Assembly: GCA_903937405.1 (NCBI GenBank)
Contig: CAIZZE010000082.1
Location: 1 to 36,559 of the forward strand
Length of the DNA: 36,559 bases
Direction of reading: 5' to 3'
Source of the DNA: an uncultured Alphaproteobacteria bacterium
GTDB lineage: Bacteria; Pseudomonadota; Alphaproteobacteria; Rickettsiales; UBA1997
How positions within the stretch are numbered: the first letter of the stretch is position 1; every line of letters starts with the position of its first letter. The notes beneath the pieces were generated by a model. That model was given only the letters and a program-made list of their open reading frames with translations, ran no database searches and was not told the origin of the DNA. The translations under genes and the position numbers were made by a program. Positions 22,489 to 30,620 of this stretch are shown one piece after another.

Positions 22489-23088
22489 TTAATTATTAAC
22501 TTTGTCTTTCTCTACTCTCTCCTTTTCCAATTCATCAAACAGTTCTTTTGTTGCAGCTTGAGTTTTATTTATATTCTCGCGGCCCAATCTTGATTTAGCT
22601 GCGCGTGCTGCAAATGTTCTTTCGCTATTTTCTAAAAATTTGGCGTAATCTTCGTTTCCAAGCGCCATTTGTACATACAAAGTACCATCTTCAGATTGAA
22701 AAACATTAAGTCTTTTTACGCCGGAAAGTGGTAAGTTTTTTACTACTTCTTTAGTTGCTTGAGCAAAAAATTCTTCAACATCATCGCTATCATTAACTTT
22801 TGCTGATCTTAGAGAATCTTTGGTGATACGGGTGATTTCAGATTGAATTGTAGCTGCGATATTGGCTTTGGCATCAAGTTCGGCTTTCGGAAGTTGAAAT
22901 TTGATTCCACCTTTAGAAGGGCTGGCGATACCAACTGCGCCAACACCATCTTTAACTGAAGGATCAATAACCCAATTAGGAAGGCTGGCTAATTCGCTTT
23001 TAGGATTAGCGGAAACTGAGCTTTTTTTAGCGCAAGAAGCCGAAAAAGATAAAACTACAACTAAGGCGATGAGAATTTTGTTTTTCAT
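22489..23088 (-). CDS. LPP20-like lipoprotein, 199 aa
   Basis: First gene of the lipoprotein operon. The signal peptide ends in FSASC (Cys19). The mature part begins with a Ser/Lys linker, then LPNWVIDPSVKDGVGAVGIA, which matches the W-x-x-P and G-x-A pattern of LPP20 proteins, followed by KAELDAKANIAATIQSEI, and GVKRLNVFQSEDGTLYVQMAL near residue 123. The C-terminal 50 residues are a charged helix. It is shorter than the second LPP20-like protein and may be a paralogue. A 78-bp gap separates it from the end of lptG upstream, so the operon promoter may be there or the operon may read on from lptFG. Confidence 0.68.
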   Translation of the reverse strand: MKNKILIALVVVLSFSASCAKKSSVSANPKSELASLPNWVIDPSVKDGVGAVGIASPSKGGIKFQLPKAELDAKANIAATIQSEITRITKDSLRSAKVNDSDDVEEFFAQATKEVVKNLPLSGVKRLNVFQSEDGTLYVQMALGNEDYAKFLENSERTFAARAAKSRLGRENINKTQAATKELFDELEKERVEKDKVNN

Positions 23089-23166
23089 ATTTTGGTTTTA
23101 AAAATTATGGATGGGACTATCAGCGTCAGAAAGCTATTTTTGAAGAATCCAAATTACAAGAAAGTT

Positions 23167-24276
23167 TTATAAATTCTCTTTGCGGTAAAGTAGGAGTGTA
23201 CCAATCGAAAGGCAAATAATGGCGATTATCCAAGTTGAGGCGAATATTGGGATTAATCCAGAAGAGCCTAAAGCGTTTAGAATGCTCGAAGTTATATAAA
23301 AAATTAATCCCAAAGCGATTCCGGAAAAAATCATCAAAATCGCATTTTGACTGCGAATATGATTGAGGCCGAAATAGCAGGCAATTAAGGTCATCGCCAA
23401 AAATAAAAGCGGCTTGCTCAAAAGTGATTGGTAATAAACTTTAAACTTGGTTGAAGAAAGGCCAGAAGACTGTAATTCCCTGATTAAATGAGGTAATTCA
23501 AAAATTGAAAATAATTTTACATTTTGAAAATTATTAACGATTTTTTGCATCACGAAATCGGCGCTTAAGCCGGTTGAAATTTTGTAATTATCGAGTTTTT
23601 TATTTAAATTATTATTGTCGTTTAGAGTTACCTCTTTGAGGAGCCAAAAATTTTCTTCCATTAACATTTCTTTGGCATCAACTTTTTTATAAAATTCGCC
23701 ATTTTTATTGAAATACCAAACTGTTACATTATCCAGTTCCAGAGCTTCTTGGTAAACTTTTTTGGCCTGAATTATAATTTCTTCACTGGGGTCATTTTCA
23801 TTGGCTTGTTTGAGCCAGATTCCGTTTTCTGGTGCTACAACTTCACGACTTTCATTTTGGACATATTTATTTTCAAGGGCTTGGAATTTTTTGGCCATTT
23901 GAATTGAAATCGGTCCGAAAATTGTAACCCAAAAAACTCCCAGAAGTGCTGCGGTAGTGGCCACAGGCTGTAATATTTGCCATAAGGAAAAACCACTCAT
24001 TCGAATAATAGTGATTTCACTTTTTGAAGAAAGCAGAAAAAAAGTTATGATTGCAGAAATCAGAACTAATGAAGGAATGACATCATTTAGAAAATCAGGA
24101 ATTAAGAAAAAAGCCATCAATATTCCAGTGTAAATCGGCGCTTCACTGCCACGGACTTTTTCTAAAGCATCAAGTAGATTTATAAAGAAAATCAGCAGCG
24201 AAAAGCCTAGCGCAATTTGCAGAAACTTGGTTAGAAAACTTTTGGCAATGTAAAAATTTATCAGTTTTGGTTTCAT
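23167..24276 (-). CDS. lptG: LPS export ABC transporter permease LptG
   Basis: Inner-membrane permease that, with LptF and the LptB ATPase, extracts LPS and pushes it into the periplasmic bridge. I place the start at the ATG at 24276 (MKPKLINFYIAKSFLTKFLQ), giving 369 residues; a longer frame upstream adds 37 non-conserved residues lying inside lptF. The chosen start overlaps the lptF stop as ATGA. The fold shows three N-terminal membrane helices, a periplasmic beta-jellyroll (about 130-270) and three C-terminal helices. EITIIRMSGFSLWQILQPV near residue 99 is the conserved coupling-helix region. Confidence 0.93.
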   Translation of the reverse strand: MKPKLINFYIAKSFLTKFLQIALGFSLLIFFINLLDALEKVRGSEAPIYTGILMAFFLIPDFLNDVIPSLVLISAIITFFLLSSKSEITIIRMSGFSLWQILQPVATTAALLGVFWVTIFGPISIQMAKKFQALENKYVQNESREVVAPENGIWLKQANENDPSEEIIIQAKKVYQEALELDNVTVWYFNKNGEFYKKVDAKEMLMEENFWLLKEVTLNDNNNLNKKLDNYKISTGLSADFVMQKIVNNFQNVKLFSIFELPHLIRELQSSGLSSTKFKVYYQSLLSKPLLFLAMTLIACYFGLNHIRSQNAILMIFSGIALGLIFYITSSILNALGSSGLIPIFASTWIIAIICLSIGTLLLYRKENL

Positions 24277-25355
24277 GATTTGCGGCGATCTGAGGTTAGT
24301 ATTGCTACTCCGATGATAAAAAATACAGCAAAATTGAGATATAAAATTGGCGTTAATTTTGTGGAAGTTTCTACCAGTGAATAACATACCATAGTGAGGG
24401 TGAAAAAAACTACTGCCAGTGAAACTGCCATTATGATATTTGTCAGATTTCCTCTACGGTTAAAATCGCCGCGTAAAATTGCAGCTAAGGCTAGAACCGC
24501 AAAAATGATGGGTAAAAGCGGATAAGTGAATCTTTGATGAAGTTCAGTGTGATATTTTTTGAGATCTTCTTCTTCTGAATCATCGTTAGGATTTAATAAT
24601 TCGTGCAAATAACGCTCTTTTGATTTCCAACGCATTTTATCATCGCCTTTCTGAGTTTCGGTGAGGTTGAAAACGTAATTGTCAAAATTCAGAATTTCAG
24701 ATGTGTTATCAATGTAATTTAATTTTTGGATCGTTCCGTTTTCCATATAAAGCAAGGCGGAATTGTCTTCCATGACAATATTTCCTTTTTTAGAAGTTAT
24801 AGTGATTGAATATTTATCTGATCTTTCGTCATGAAGTAAAATTCCAAAAAGATTATCGTTAAGATCGCGTTTTTGAGAGTAAATTGTAAGTTTGTTTAAA
24901 GTTTCAAAAGTTTGAGGATTGAAGGCTAAATTGGCGTAATTATTTTTGAGATCAAGGCGCGAAAGCCGCAGTTCTTTATTGGCGTAAGGCATTAAATAAA
25001 AAGAAACCAAGAAGCATAAAATTGAAGATAAAATTGTGATGCCAATAACGGGCTTGCAAATTGTTAATTTGGTGAGGCCGGAATTTTTTAAAATGGTAAT
25101 TTCATTGCTTGAAATCAAGCGGTTGTAGGTAACTAAAATTGCAGCAAACATTGAAATCGGAACGATAAAAAGCAGAAGCCAAGGCAAAATTAAAACAAAC
25201 AGGTAAAAAAACCGGCTTAAGCTAATGCCATTTTCAGTAACATATTTTACAAAACTAATGGCGCGGCTAAACCAGATCAAAAAAATGAAAATGGAAATAA
25301 AGCCGGCAAAGCCAGTTAAAGTTTTATTGCGAATGTAGCGGGAATAAAGTTTCAA
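24273..25355 (-). CDS. lptF: LPS export ABC transporter permease LptF
   Basis: Partner of LptG in LPS extraction from the inner membrane. The start is TTG at 25355 (MKLYSRYIRNKTLTGF, a typical LptF beginning). The 360 residues comprise N-terminal membrane helices, the coupling segment SSNEITILKNSGLTKLTICKP near residue 82, a periplasmic beta domain (about 140-260) and three further helices, including FTYPLLPIIFAVLALAAI. It overlaps lptG by 4 bp. The thiS gene diverges from it across a 75-bp AT-rich gap. Confidence 0.92.
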   Translation of the reverse strand: MKLYSRYIRNKTLTGFAGFISIFIFLIWFSRAISFVKYVTENGISLSRFFYLFVLILPWLLLFIVPISMFAAILVTYNRLISSNEITILKNSGLTKLTICKPVIGITILSSILCFLVSFYLMPYANKELRLSRLDLKNNYANLAFNPQTFETLNKLTIYSQKRDLNDNLFGILLHDERSDKYSITITSKKGNIVMEDNSALLYMENGTIQKLNYIDNTSEILNFDNYVFNLTETQKGDDKMRWKSKERYLHELLNPNDDSEEEDLKKYHTELHQRFTYPLLPIIFAVLALAAILRGDFNRRGNLTNIIMAVSLAVVFFTLTMVCYSLVETSTKLTPILYLNFAVFFIIGVAILTSDRRKS

Positions 25356-25430
25356 TGGAATTATTAAGGAATGATTATTTTTAAAGATTAAATAGTCTAA
25401 AATCTTAAATCTAAAATCTAAAATTAAATT

Positions 25431-25640
25431 ATGTCAAAAATAAAAATTCTGCTCAATGGCGAGGAAAAATTTCTCGAACAAAAAATCAGTGTAGCACAAT
25501 TAATTGCTGATCTGGAGCTTGATGTTAAGAAAATTGCGGTGGAAAAAGATTTAGAAATTGTAAATCCAAATCAGTTTTTAGAAGTGATATTGGATGAAGG
25601 AAGTCGGATTGAAATTGTGCATTTTATCGGTGGTGGTTAA
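25431..25640 (+). CDS. thiS: sulfur carrier protein ThiS
   Basis: Ubiquitin-like carrier whose C-terminal thiocarboxylate donates sulfur for the thiazole of thiamine. The 69 residues have the expected beta-grasp pattern (KIKILLNGEEKFL, VAQLIADLELDVKKIAVEKD, EGSRIEIVHFIGGG) and end in the required Gly-Gly. It stands alone: thiG, thiF, thiO and thiE do not adjoin it, which is unusual because thiS is normally beside thiG. Its stop overlaps the convergent unknown gene by four bases. A MoaD-like carrier is the alternative, but the FIGGG ending favours ThiS. Confidence 0.88.
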   Translation: MSKIKILLNGEEKFLEQKISVAQLIADLELDVKKIAVEKDLEIVNPNQFLEVILDEGSRIEIVHFIGGG

Positions 25641-26212
25641 TGAGTGCGTTGTTGTGTGCTATATTGCGATCCTAATGATGGATGTAATGGACTTGTGCTA
25701 GGTATAACTGAAGATAAAACTTTATGATCTTGTCTTGTAGGCTCAATTTTTGCTTGTGCTTCTTGCACTGATTTTTCATTACTTAAAGCGGCAAAATTAT
25801 TTGGGTTTTCAGGATCATCTTCTGCATTACCATATCCAGCTTCACTTTGACGCTCTGCCCACTCATCACCAATAAATTTCGCAACTTTTAAATGAGAATA
25901 AACGCCAAAATCTTCCCACATTGATCTCATAAATTTTTCAGTGCTTTCAAGGCTTGAAGCCCAAGCAGTATCTTCCCAAATTGAAGATCCAAACACACCT
26001 TTAATAATTTTTGCATCCAAAAGACCGGCAACTTTGATACCAGCCCAGGCCACGCTAGTTATAGCAGTTCCAACAAGAGCAAGTGGAATACCAACAGTTG
26101 CTGAGGCAGCAAATTTAAGAGCTTTAAAAGCTGTGCTTTTATTAATTGCGGAAGCAATTTTAGCTGCTCCAGTTGCAACTGCTCCTAATCCATTTATTGT
26201 CGATTTGATCAT
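25637..26212 (-). CDS. hypothetical protein with a small-residue-rich hydrophobic N-terminus
   Basis: I do not recognise this 191-residue protein. Residues about 1-66 are rich in Ala, Gly, Thr and Val with few charges, including ALKFAASATVGIPLALVGTA at about 31-50, which could be one or two membrane-inserting helices with Gly/Ala faces. Residues 76-125 hold several Trp and acidic residues (IWEDTAWASSLE, MWEDFGVYSHLK, GDEWAERQSEAGYG). The last 65 residues are polar and look disordered (Pro, Ser, Gln, Asn). It starts 6 bp after the yajQ stop, so it ends the met-yajQ operon. Its look recalls lineage-specific secreted or membrane-active proteins, which is only inference. Confidence 0.65.
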   Translation of the reverse strand: MIKSTINGLGAVATGAAKIASAINKSTAFKALKFAASATVGIPLALVGTAITSVAWAGIKVAGLLDAKIIKGVFGSSIWEDTAWASSLESTEKFMRSMWEDFGVYSHLKVAKFIGDEWAERQSEAGYGNAEDDPENPNNFAALSNEKSVQEAQAKIEPTRQDHKVLSSVIPSTSPLHPSLGSQYSTQQRTH

Positions 26213-26218
26213 AAATGC

Positions 26219-26710
26219 CTAATCGCGAAAATTAATAAATTGTAAAGGAACTTCATAAGTACTGGCGCGCAAGAAAGTTATAGCTTCCTGTAAATCATCG
26301 CGTTTTTTGCCGTCAATTCTCACTTCTTCGCCTTTGATCGAAGCCTGAATTTTCAATTTTGCATCCTTGATTTGTTTGACGATTTTTTTGGCAATTTCTT
26401 GTTCAATACCATTTTTTAATTTCACTTCTTGTCGGGAAGAATTTCCGCCCGCTTTTTCTTCTTTTTGAAAATCTAAAGCTCTTGGATCAATGCCGCGCTT
26501 TACGCAAAATACTTTTAGTGAATCACGAATTTGACCTAATCTAAATTCATCTTCAGCAGCAAGATTAATGATATTTTCTTTGCCTTTTAACTCGACTGAA
26601 AATTTTACACCTTTGAAATCATAGCGATTGGTAAGTTCGCGCAGCACCGAGTTAACGGCGTTATCCATTTCTTGCATATCGATTTTTGAAACAACGTCAA
26701 AGCTTGGCAT
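26219..26710 (-). CDS. yajQ: YajQ-family nucleotide-binding protein
   Basis: A 163-residue member of the YajQ/UPF0234 family. Homologues bind RNA or nucleotides, and the Xanthomonas one is reported to bind cyclic di-GMP as a transcriptional co-regulator. It opens with MPSFDVVSKIDMQEMDNAVN, contains NRYDFKGVKFSVELKGKE and VKRGIDPRALDF, and closes with FLRASTYEVPLQFINFRD, all typical. It starts 16 bp after metZ and is followed within 6 bp by the unknown gene; no c-di-GMP enzyme is visible in this window. Confidence 0.93.
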   Translation of the reverse strand: MPSFDVVSKIDMQEMDNAVNSVLRELTNRYDFKGVKFSVELKGKENIINLAAEDEFRLGQIRDSLKVFCVKRGIDPRALDFQKEEKAGGNSSRQEVKLKNGIEQEIAKKIVKQIKDAKLKIQASIKGEEVRIDGKKRDDLQEAITFLRASTYEVPLQFINFRD

Positions 26711-26726
26711 ATGTTTTTTTAAAAAA

Positions 26727-27926
26727 TTAATTATTTAATGCTTGGTTTAAATCAGAAATCAAATCATCAACATGTTCCAAGCCTACAGAAAGGCGGCACA
26801 TTGATTCGGTGATCCCGATTTTTTCTTGTTCATCGCGCGACATATTTGAATGTGTTGTTGTCGCGGGATGCGTAATTAGTGATTTGGAATCGCCCAAATT
26901 ATTTGAAATGTCAATAATTTGCAGACGATTCATAAAAGCGAAAGTATCTTTTTTCCCATCTTTAACTTCAAAAGCCAACATCGCGCCGCCATTAAGCATT
27001 TGTTTTTTGGCCACTTCAAATTGCGGATGTGATTTTAAAGTTGGATATAAAACGCGTTTAATTTTTGGATGATTTTCTAAAAATTCCGCGATTTTGCGGG
27101 CATTTTCGCAATGTCTTTCCATGCGCAATTGAAAAGTTTCCAGTGATTTTAAAACCACCCAAGCGTTGAAAGGACTCATCGCCGGACCGGTGTGACGATG
27201 AAATGGTAATAAAATTTCTTTAATAAATTGCTCTTTGCCTAAAACACAACCGCCCAAGGTGCGACCTTGTCCATCCATGTGTTTAGTGGTTGAATAAACC
27301 ACAATATCGGCGCCAAGTTCCATTGATTTTTGGCTGTAAGGAGAAGCGAAAATATTATCTACAATCAGGCAAGCAGAATTTTTTTTACACAAATCAGCAA
27401 CGAATTTAATATCAACAATTTCAAGATTAGGATTGGCGGGAGTTTCGATAAAAACAACTTTGGTATTTTTCTTAAACGCTTGCTCCCAAGCCTTGTGATC
27501 TGTGCCTTCAACTAATGTAACTTCAATTCCATAATTTGGTAAAATTTTGGTGGCGATGTGAAAACATGAGCCGAATAAAACTTTTGATGCGATAAAATGA
27601 TCGCCAGTTTTGATCTGACACATAATTGAAGCAAAAACCGCCGCCATGCCGCTGGCCATAACGCAAGCAGCTTCAGCGCCTTCAAGTAAAGCCAATTTAT
27701 CTTCCAGCATTTTTAAGCTTGGATTTAAATAGCGTGAATAAACATAGCCCGGAGCTTCGCCATTAAAGCGACTTTCGGCAGTTTCGGCAGAATTATAAGC
27801 GAAACCAGAATTTAAAAAAATTGCTTCCGAAGTTTCACCAAAGTTAGAGCGGATTGTTCCGCCGCGCACCATTTGAGTTTCAGGGCGTAATTTTTTGAAA
27901 TCGAGGTTTTTATTTTTGTAAGTCAT
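26727..27926 (-). CDS. metZ: O-succinylhomoserine sulfhydrylase MetZ
   Basis: PLP enzyme that converts an O-acylhomoserine plus sulfide directly into homocysteine, bypassing cystathionine. The 399 residues belong to the Cys/Met-metabolism PLP family: early TQMVRGGTIRSNFGETSEAI, PGYVYSRYLNPSLKMLE, EGAEAACVMASGMAA, IVDNIFASPYSQ and the PLP lysine in YSTTKHMDGQGR. The N-terminal pattern is that of MetZ rather than MetB or MetC. Its ATG overlaps the rlpA stop by one base. With MetX and MetW upstream on the same strand it completes homoserine to homocysteine. Confidence 0.93.
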   Translation of the reverse strand: MTYKNKNLDFKKLRPETQMVRGGTIRSNFGETSEAIFLNSGFAYNSAETAESRFNGEAPGYVYSRYLNPSLKMLEDKLALLEGAEAACVMASGMAAVFASIMCQIKTGDHFIASKVLFGSCFHIATKILPNYGIEVTLVEGTDHKAWEQAFKKNTKVVFIETPANPNLEIVDIKFVADLCKKNSACLIVDNIFASPYSQKSMELGADIVVYSTTKHMDGQGRTLGGCVLGKEQFIKEILLPFHRHTGPAMSPFNAWVVLKSLETFQLRMERHCENARKIAEFLENHPKIKRVLYPTLKSHPQFEVAKKQMLNGGAMLAFEVKDGKKDTFAFMNRLQIIDISNNLGDSKSLITHPATTTHSNMSRDEQEKIGITESMCRLSVGLEHVDDLISDLNQALNN

Positions 27927-28564
27927 TATTTACTAATTTTTAATTTTTCTAATAACGCATCCGTGTCATTGCGCAGTAATTCAATTTTGACTTCCGTTGT
28001 ACCTTGGCCTTTAAATCCAAGTGCAACTGCTGCTTTTTCTGAAACGTCAATCACACGATTTTTAGCAAAAGGTCCGCGATCATTAACGCGAACAATAACA
28101 TTTTTTCCATTGCGCAAATTAGTAACCCGAACCAGAGAAGGCAATGGTAGAGTTGGATGTGCTGCCGTCATGCTTCCCATATTATAAACTTCACCATTGG
28201 CAGTTTTTTTGCCGTGAAAATCATCGCCATACCAAGAAGCAGTTCCGGTTTCTTGGTAATCTTCATAATCTTGCGGAATATAAGAAACGCCAAAAACCTT
28301 GTAAGGATTTCCAATTTTAAAATGACCGTCATATTCACCATTTTCACCTAACATTTCTGCGGTTTCTACTGAATCATCATCTTCATCGGCGGTTTTTTGT
28401 GATAAGACATAACGAGTTTGTTTGGAATTTTTAGTAGCTGCGGTGCGAATCCGGTAAGATTTGCTTTTATTTGTAGCATGTTTTTTTAAGGCTTTGCCCT
28501 TGTTATTTGTGGAGCAGGCAGAAAAAAGACTTAGAATTAAAAGCGCTAGACATAATTTTTTCAT
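27926..28564 (-). CDS. rlpA: RlpA-family septal lytic transglycosylase lipoprotein
   Basis: An outer-membrane lipoprotein of the double-psi beta-barrel RlpA family, which cuts denuded glycan strands at the septum in species where it has been tested. The signal peptide ends in LFSAC (Cys17). The RlpA core lies at about 107-198: GTASWYGDDFHGKKTANGE, MGSMTAAHPTLPLPSLVRV, NVIVRVNDRGPFA, RVIDVSEKAAVALG. There is no C-terminal SPOR domain, so septal targeting would need another route. It sits inside the methionine operon, starting 3 bp after metW and overlapping metZ by one base. Confidence 0.92.
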   Translation of the reverse strand: MKKLCLALLILSLFSACSTNNKGKALKKHATNKSKSYRIRTAATKNSKQTRYVLSQKTADEDDDSVETAEMLGENGEYDGHFKIGNPYKVFGVSYIPQDYEDYQETGTASWYGDDFHGKKTANGEVYNMGSMTAAHPTLPLPSLVRVTNLRNGKNVIVRVNDRGPFAKNRVIDVSEKAAVALGFKGQGTTEVKIELLRNDTDALLEKLKISK

Positions 28565-28567
28565 TCT

Positions 28568-29308
28568 TCAGTTGTTTTGTTGATATGCAGCCGCTGTAGG
28601 TGCGACTTTAAAATCGACGGAGGTTTTTTTAGAAAAAATAAACTCTTCCTGACCGGTTAAAGCTGGTTCATTTTTAGTGATTAAGAAAATTCCAAATTCA
28701 GCAAAAAAGTTAGCGATCAAATCATGACCCAAAAATCCTAGAAGTCGATGTTTTGCAGTTAAAAAGATTTTTTTCTTAATCGAAAATCCTAGATCGCCGC
28801 ATAATTTCTCAAAATCTTTGATCGAACAAAAATGAATGTTGGGCGTTTCAAACCATTCAAAAGGAATATTTTTATTAACCGGCATCGAACCTTTAAATAA
28901 AAGGTGTAAACGGTTTTTATAATGGGCGAAATTTGGCAGAGAAACAATTGCATATTCGGCAACTCGCAGCATTTCTTCAAGAATTTCTTTTGGTTTTTGA
29001 GTTGCTTGAATTGTTTGACTTAAAATTGCGCAATCAAAATTGCGGTCGGGATAAAAAGTTAAATCTTTTTCAGCATCACCCTGAATCACCGAAAGTCCGC
29101 GCATCAAAGCTTGGCTTACTTGCGCTTGCGCAAGTTCCAAACCGCGCGCATCGGCATTTTTGGTTTTTTTAAGAAAATCTAAAAGCTCGCCATCGCCGCA
29201 GCCAATATCTAAAACGCGGGAGTTCGGTTTGATAAGTTTGGCGATGATTTCTAAATCATAACGAATTTGGTGCTTAATAATATTTTGACCAATTGAAGTG
29301 TTTTTCAT
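28568..29308 (-). CDS. metW: MetW, methyltransferase-like partner of MetX
   Basis: A class I methyltransferase fold that in proteobacteria accompanies MetX and is needed for efficient homoserine acylation. I use the ATG at 29308 (MKNTSIGQNIIKHQIRYDLE), giving 246 residues; a start nine codons earlier is possible but unconserved. Motif I is VLDIGCGDGELLDFLKK near residue 32, and PDRNFDCAILSQTIQATQKP and FEWFETPNIHFCSIKDFEKL follow, all typical of MetW. About 40 residues after the usual end (after FGIFLITK) are extra. The gap to metX holds a family 2 repeat. rlpA starts 3 bp downstream. Confidence 0.92.
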   Translation of the reverse strand: MKNTSIGQNIIKHQIRYDLEIIAKLIKPNSRVLDIGCGDGELLDFLKKTKNADARGLELAQAQVSQALMRGLSVIQGDAEKDLTFYPDRNFDCAILSQTIQATQKPKEILEEMLRVAEYAIVSLPNFAHYKNRLHLLFKGSMPVNKNIPFEWFETPNIHFCSIKDFEKLCGDLGFSIKKKIFLTAKHRLLGFLGHDLIANFFAEFGIFLITKNEPALTGQEEFIFSKKTSVDFKVAPTAAAYQQNN

Positions 29309-29341
29309 GGTTTTTTTACAAAAGAAATAAAACAAATAAAT

Positions 29342-29416
29342 CTATTGCGGATGCTCGGGTTTATCCCGCGCGCAGCAATTCAATTAAAACTAAATTCAAA
29401 CGATAGTTTGAATTTA
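29342..29416. repeat. two-hairpin repeat family 2, copy 2
   Basis: First module: CGGG and CCCG (29356-29359, 29365-29368) with further GC pairs, enclosed by ATTGC (29344-29348) and GCAAT (29375-29379). Second module: AAATTCAAAC and GTTTGAATTT (29392-29401, 29406-29415) around a GATA loop. Compared with copy 1 the first-module outer stem changes T-G to C-G, and the second module changes CGAC/GTCG to CAAAC/GTTTG, keeping complementarity. It fills the metX-metW gap and its last three bases are the metX stop codon. Confidence 0.78.
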
Positions 29417-30565
29417 AATCATTATAAATCCACGAATGGTGTTTTTTAAAGTGTCGCTTTCAAGTAAAAATGAATCATGTCCGGCGCTGCTGTTTATAGT
29501 GATTGAGCTTACATTTACGCCGCATGAAATTAAAGCTTGGGTTAATTTTTTTGCTTCCGATGGTGGAAAAAGCCAATCATCAGAAAAAGAAATCAGGCAG
29601 AATTTTCCGTTTTTATTTTTGGAAAAATCAAGAAAAGCTGAGCCTAATTTTCCGCCAAAATCGCTTTCCAAATCAAAATAATCGACAGCTTTTGTAACGT
29701 AAAGATATGAATTGGCATCAAAGCGTTCAACAAAGCTTTGACCTTGATGATGTAAGTAGCTTTCAACTTTAAAATCTTGGGCAAAAGTGAAAGATAAATT
29801 TTCTTTATCTTGTAAATTGCGCCCGAATTTTTTTTGCAAAGCACTTTCAGAAAGATAAGTAATATGCGCCGTCATACGCGCAACTGCCAAACCGCTTGAC
29901 GGATATTTCTTTTCTAAAAAATATTTGCCTTCGCACCAATTCGGATCAGCCATAATTGCTTGTCTTCCAACTTCATGAAAGGCAATATTTTGCGGACTGT
30001 GGCGATAAGAAGTTGCCATTGGAATTACTAAATTCACTTTTTGCGGAAATAAAACTGCCCAAGCCAAAGCTTGCATTCCGCCAGTTGAACCGCCAATTAC
30101 GGCGTGAAGTTTGGAAATTCCTAAATGCTCAATTAAAAGATTTTGTGCTTGCGCCATATCGTTGATGGTGACGATGGGAAAGTTTAATCCGTAAGGCTCG
30201 CCAGTTTTTGGATCAATTTCTTTAGGCCCAAAAGATCCCATGCAACTGCCGATAATATTTGATGAAATTACAAAAAATTTATTGGTGTCAATTGGTTTGT
30301 CCTCGCCAATCATAAAATCCCACCAGCCTTTTTTTCCGGTGACAGGATTTGGTGATGCAGCGTATTGGTCGCCAGTTAGCGCGTGACAAATCAGGATTGC
30401 ATTTGAGCAATCTGCATTGAGTTTGCCGTAGGTTTGAAAGGCTAAAGGGAAATTTTTAATTTCAGAACCGCTGGCAAGTTTGAGTGGTTTTTCTTTGGCT
30501 AAAAAAACAATTTCACCAATCTCAAATTCTTTATATCCAGGTCCAAAACTTGACTTAACTTTCAT
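29414..30565 (-). CDS. metX: homoserine O-acyltransferase MetX
   Basis: Acylates homoserine with acetyl- or succinyl-CoA, the entry into methionine synthesis. The 383-residue alpha/beta-hydrolase carries nucleophile Ser160 in VIGGSTGGMQALAW, LICHALTGDQYAA near residue 58 (oxyanion region), Asp in FSDDWLFPP near 330, and His in SAGHDSFLLE near 367. Many alphaproteobacterial MetX proteins use succinyl-CoA despite the acetyltransferase name, which would match the MetZ downstream, but I cannot tell from sequence alone. It heads the metX-metW-rlpA-metZ-yajQ-unknown run and diverges from the chorismate mutase gene across 55 bp. Confidence 0.94.
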   Translation of the reverse strand: MKVKSSFGPGYKEFEIGEIVFLAKEKPLKLASGSEIKNFPLAFQTYGKLNADCSNAILICHALTGDQYAASPNPVTGKKGWWDFMIGEDKPIDTNKFFVISSNIIGSCMGSFGPKEIDPKTGEPYGLNFPIVTINDMAQAQNLLIEHLGISKLHAVIGGSTGGMQALAWAVLFPQKVNLVIPMATSYRHSPQNIAFHEVGRQAIMADPNWCEGKYFLEKKYPSSGLAVARMTAHITYLSESALQKKFGRNLQDKENLSFTFAQDFKVESYLHHQGQSFVERFDANSYLYVTKAVDYFDLESDFGGKLGSAFLDFSKNKNGKFCLISFSDDWLFPPSEAKKLTQALISCGVNVSSITINSSAGHDSFLLESDTLKNTIRGFIMI

Positions 30566-30620
30566 TATTCTTAAATCGAATTTTATAAATTTTTTAAAAT
30601 CTCACTTAAATTTCACTTCA

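Noticed and set aside
24277-24387. 37-residue N-terminal extension of LptG
   Set aside because: It lies entirely within lptF, is unlike LptG N-termini, and the ATG at 24276 gives the usual ATGA overlap and a conserved start.
30480-30620. 47-residue N-terminal extension of the chorismate mutase
   Set aside because: It runs through the 5' end of metX on the opposite strand and is not part of the AroQ fold; ATG 30621 is better.
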